This document shows, one piece after another, positions 21,903 to 23,319 of a DNA stretch of 23,319 bases (position 1 is the stretch's first letter; each line of letters opens with the position of its first letter). This stretch comes from Firmicutes bacterium UBA2530 (lineage in GTDB: Bacteria; Bacillota; Clostridia; Tissierellales; Sedimentibacteraceae), in assembly GCA_002340985.1 (NCBI GenBank), contig DDNC01000025.1:49180-72498 (forward strand), given 5' to 3'. The notes beneath the pieces are model-generated. The model was given only the letters and a program-made list of their open reading frames with translations. It was not told the origin of the DNA and made no database searches. Position numbers and translations under genes: made by a program.

Positions 21903-22325
21903 ATGAGTAATGTGGCTGTTGTATATTGGAGCGGTACAGGAAATACAGAAAAAATGGCTTCTAAGGTAGCTGAAGGAGCAAAAGCGGCAGGTGCACAGGT
22001 GACTGTATTTACAGCCTCTGAATTTTCTGCCGGAAAGATGGATGAATATGATGCAATAGCTTTCGGGTGCCCGTCCATGGGAGCTGAAGAGCTTGAAGAG
22101 AGCGAGTTCGCACCGATGTTTGAAGAGTGTGAAGCATCACTTAACGGTAAGAAAATTGCGTTGTTCGGTTCCTACGGATGGGGTGACGGTGAATGGATGA
22201 GAAGCTGGGAAGAAAGCTGTGCCGGTCACGGCGCAATTCTTGCACACGAAAGTGTAATATGCAATGAATCTCCGAATGAAACAGCAAATGGAAATTGCAT
22301 CTCGTTGGGCAAGTCATTAGTATAA
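21903..22325 (+). CDS. flavodoxin (short clostridial type)
   Basis: A 140-aa FMN-binding electron carrier. The phosphate loop is S10-G-T-G-N-T15 (VYWSGTGNTEKMA). The FMN-contacting loops are FGCPSMGAEELEESEFAPM (the 50s/60s loop with the acidic stretch) and FGSYGWGDGEWMRSWEE (the 90s loop), with NESP later on. This is very close to the Clostridium beijerinckii/Megasphaera type. Flavodoxins replace ferredoxin under iron shortage in many anaerobes, which fits the repressor-type operators upstream. AAAAGGAAGGA precedes ATG 21903. Confidence 0.95.
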   Translation: MSNVAVVYWSGTGNTEKMASKVAEGAKAAGAQVTVFTASEFSAGKMDEYDAIAFGCPSMGAEELEESEFAPMFEECEASLNGKKIALFGSYGWGDGEWMRSWEESCAGHGAILAHESVICNESPNETANGNCISLGKSLV

Positions 22326-22331
22326 ACTAAC

Positions 22332-22354
22332 AAAGCACGGCATTGCCGTGCTTT
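22332..22354. terminator. bidirectional terminator between flavodoxin and the Dph6-like gene
   Basis: A perfect 10-bp stem, AAAGCACGGC (22332-22341) with GCCGTGCTTT (22345-22354), has a three-base loop. A-rich flanks on one side and T-rich on the other serve both convergent genes. Confidence 0.8.
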
Positions 22355-22369
22355 ATACTTTTCTTGCTT

Positions 22370-23026
22370 CTAAATTGAGTCTGCCTGACTTATATCGGCA
22401 GCTATATGTGTACCGAGATCAACAACTTGTTTTATTTCAACATTTACCGGATAGCTGAAAATTGGTCCGTCATATGCAAATGTATGGTATTCGCCGTTTT
22501 CTCCGCAGGCATCGGCTCCTGTTTTTTTAATGTCTTCCACTAACTCTGAAGTCAGAGTTTTTCCCACAAATGATTCGTCTAAAAATTTCTTTTGTACTAT
22601 TTTTATTACCGCTTTAAATCCTAAATCTATAAATTCTTTTGTCAATGCTTCTCTTTCTTCTTGCCACAGGGGAAGGATGCATTTCAGCCCGGCGGCATTG
22701 CAGCGTTCATTATTCCATTGGGCATGTTCCTGAATATCGATGTCACCGAAGACGCAGGCTTCAGCTCCCATAGCCTTTGCTTTTCGCAGGCTGTTTTCAA
22801 AGCTTTCAACATATTCATCCGGCCTGCACATGCAGGTAATCAGCGGAATATTTAAACTTTCGGATACTTTATGTAAAAGTTTGGACGGAATTCCATGAAA
22901 CCAGGATCTATCCTGTTCATAATTCACAGTTGTGAGCATGGCAACCGGAGTGTGTCTCTGCATAATCATTCTGTAAAGCGCAAGAGCACTGTCTTTACCG
23001 CCGCTGTATGATATTACAAAATTCAT
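22370..23026 (-). CDS. Dph6-like ATP pyrophosphatase (diphthine-ammonia ligase family)
   Basis: A 218-aa PP-loop adenylating enzyme. The nucleotide loop is S8-GGKDS13 (MNFVISYSGGKDSALALYRM). VFGDIDIQEHAQWNNERCNAAGLKCILPLWQ and GADACGENGEYHTF are the conserved blocks of the ATP_bind_4/Dph6 family. In archaea and eukaryotes Dph6 amidates diphthine on EF2. Bacteria lack diphthamide, so the substrate here must differ; bacterial members have been loosely linked to amide formation or vitamin B12-related genes, which I cannot confirm. Start ATG 23026 (complement) follows AGAGAGG. A possible TATAAT (complement of 23074-23079) lies upstream with no good -35. Confidence 0.88.
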   Translation of the reverse strand: MNFVISYSGGKDSALALYRMIMQRHTPVAMLTTVNYEQDRSWFHGIPSKLLHKVSESLNIPLITCMCRPDEYVESFENSLRKAKAMGAEACVFGDIDIQEHAQWNNERCNAAGLKCILPLWQEEREALTKEFIDLGFKAVIKIVQKKFLDESFVGKTLTSELVEDIKKTGADACGENGEYHTFAYDGPIFSYPVNVEIKQVVDLGTHIAADISQADSI

Positions 23027-23145
23027 ATTTACCTCTCTTTATTTTTCTTATTATTCTCTAAGTGACAGTATACATTATATCGCGCCTTAAAAAAAGAATA
23101 TATTTTATTTAAGATGATATATAATAAATAATGATAGATTGTCTA

Positions 23146-23173
23146 TTGACATGAGGCATCAATATTTTATAAA
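23146..23173 (+). promoter_or_regulatory. sigma-A promoter for the truncated gene at the window end
   Basis: A perfect TTGACA (23146-23151), a 16-base spacer and TATAAA (23168-23173) lie about 45 bases before the last start codon. Confidence 0.65.
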
Positions 23174-23217
23174 ATTACAATACATTAAATAGGTGTTTGG
23201 TGTAGGAGACTGAAGTG

Positions 23218-23319
23218 ATGGAGGGAGATAAATTGAAATATATTTGTTCAAAATGCAATATGACGGCGGAGGTAACGACTTTAAAATCAAAGTGTAAGCA
23301 TTTTCTTTTATCTTTTCTA
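23218..23319 (+). CDS. zinc-ribbon-like protein, N-terminal part (3' partial)
   Basis: Thirty-four codons are open to the window end. ATG 23218 has AGGAG (23204-23208) 9 bases upstream. An in-frame TTG at 23233 with GGAGGGAG (23220-23227) is an alternative start giving MKYICSKCNMTAEVTT. The C-x2-C pair (YICSKC) plus a later cysteine (KSKCKH) suggests an N-terminal zinc ribbon. Threonine-synthase-like PLP enzymes often begin this way, but too little is visible to name the product. Confidence 0.55.
   Translation, partial: MEGDKLKYICSKCNMTAEVTTLKSKCKHFLLSFL

Overview
The window is about 23.3 kb of low-GC, densely packed bacterial chromosome. Strong AGGAGG-type ribosome binding sites, TTG/ATG starts, hairpin-plus-T terminators and Firmicutes gene orders (acpS-lipoprotein-ndoAI-ndoA; rplU-prp-rpmA-obgE) point to an anaerobic member of the Clostridia/Tissierellia. 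A Sedimentibacter-like organism is my guess, but no rRNA gene is present to confirm it. I see no tRNA, rRNA, CRISPR array, integrase or transposase.

Layout. (1) 1-1436: the last 30 codons of an acpS-like gene, a LolA/GerS-like lipoprotein, and the MazEF/EndoAI-EndoA antitoxin-toxin pair, closed by a bidirectional terminator shared with folC (minus strand, 1442-2758). (2) 2854-9717: a long translation and ribosome cluster. It holds a B12-type radical SAM protein and its DUF2344 partner (function unknown to me), an RNase E/G-type ribonuclease, an internal promoter plus L21 leader, then rplU, the cysteine protease gene prp, rpmA encoding L27 with a Prp-cleavable N-terminus, obgE and yhbY. (3) 9715-18282: a small putative lipoprotein, an OmpR-family response regulator and histidine kinase, two overlapping mutually exclusive hairpins, then a five-gene envelope/export operon: a Usp-like protein, a TolC-family protein, an HlyD-type membrane fusion protein and two ABC-2 permeases, with no ATPase gene in the run.

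(4) 18283-18597: a noncoding stretch with two imperfect ~80-bp direct repeats flanking two hairpins. (5) 18598-21090: a divergent cis-prenyltransferase (minus strand), a 64-aa unknown protein, and a thyA-dfrA thymidylate/folate operon with a clear promoter. (6) 21153-22354: a near-consensus sigma-A promoter followed by two copies of a GTTAGC-N4-GCTAAC-like operator, driving a DUF3793 gene and a short clostridial flavodoxin; this looks like a repressor-controlled, possibly metal-responsive, unit. (7) A Dph6-like ATP pyrophosphatase on the minus strand, then a promoter and the first 34 codons of a zinc-ribbon-like protein cut by the window end.

Functional links visible here: folC, thyA and dfrA belong to folate/thymidylate metabolism but lie in separate units. 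Prp and L27 form a protease-substrate pair in one operon. The two-component system lies directly upstream of the exporter genes, so control of one by the other is plausible but unproven. The most interesting uncharacterised elements are the ATPase-less Usp/TolC/HlyD/ABC-2 operon, the 18.3-18.56 kb repeat module, the 21.2 kb twin operators, and the radical SAM pair.
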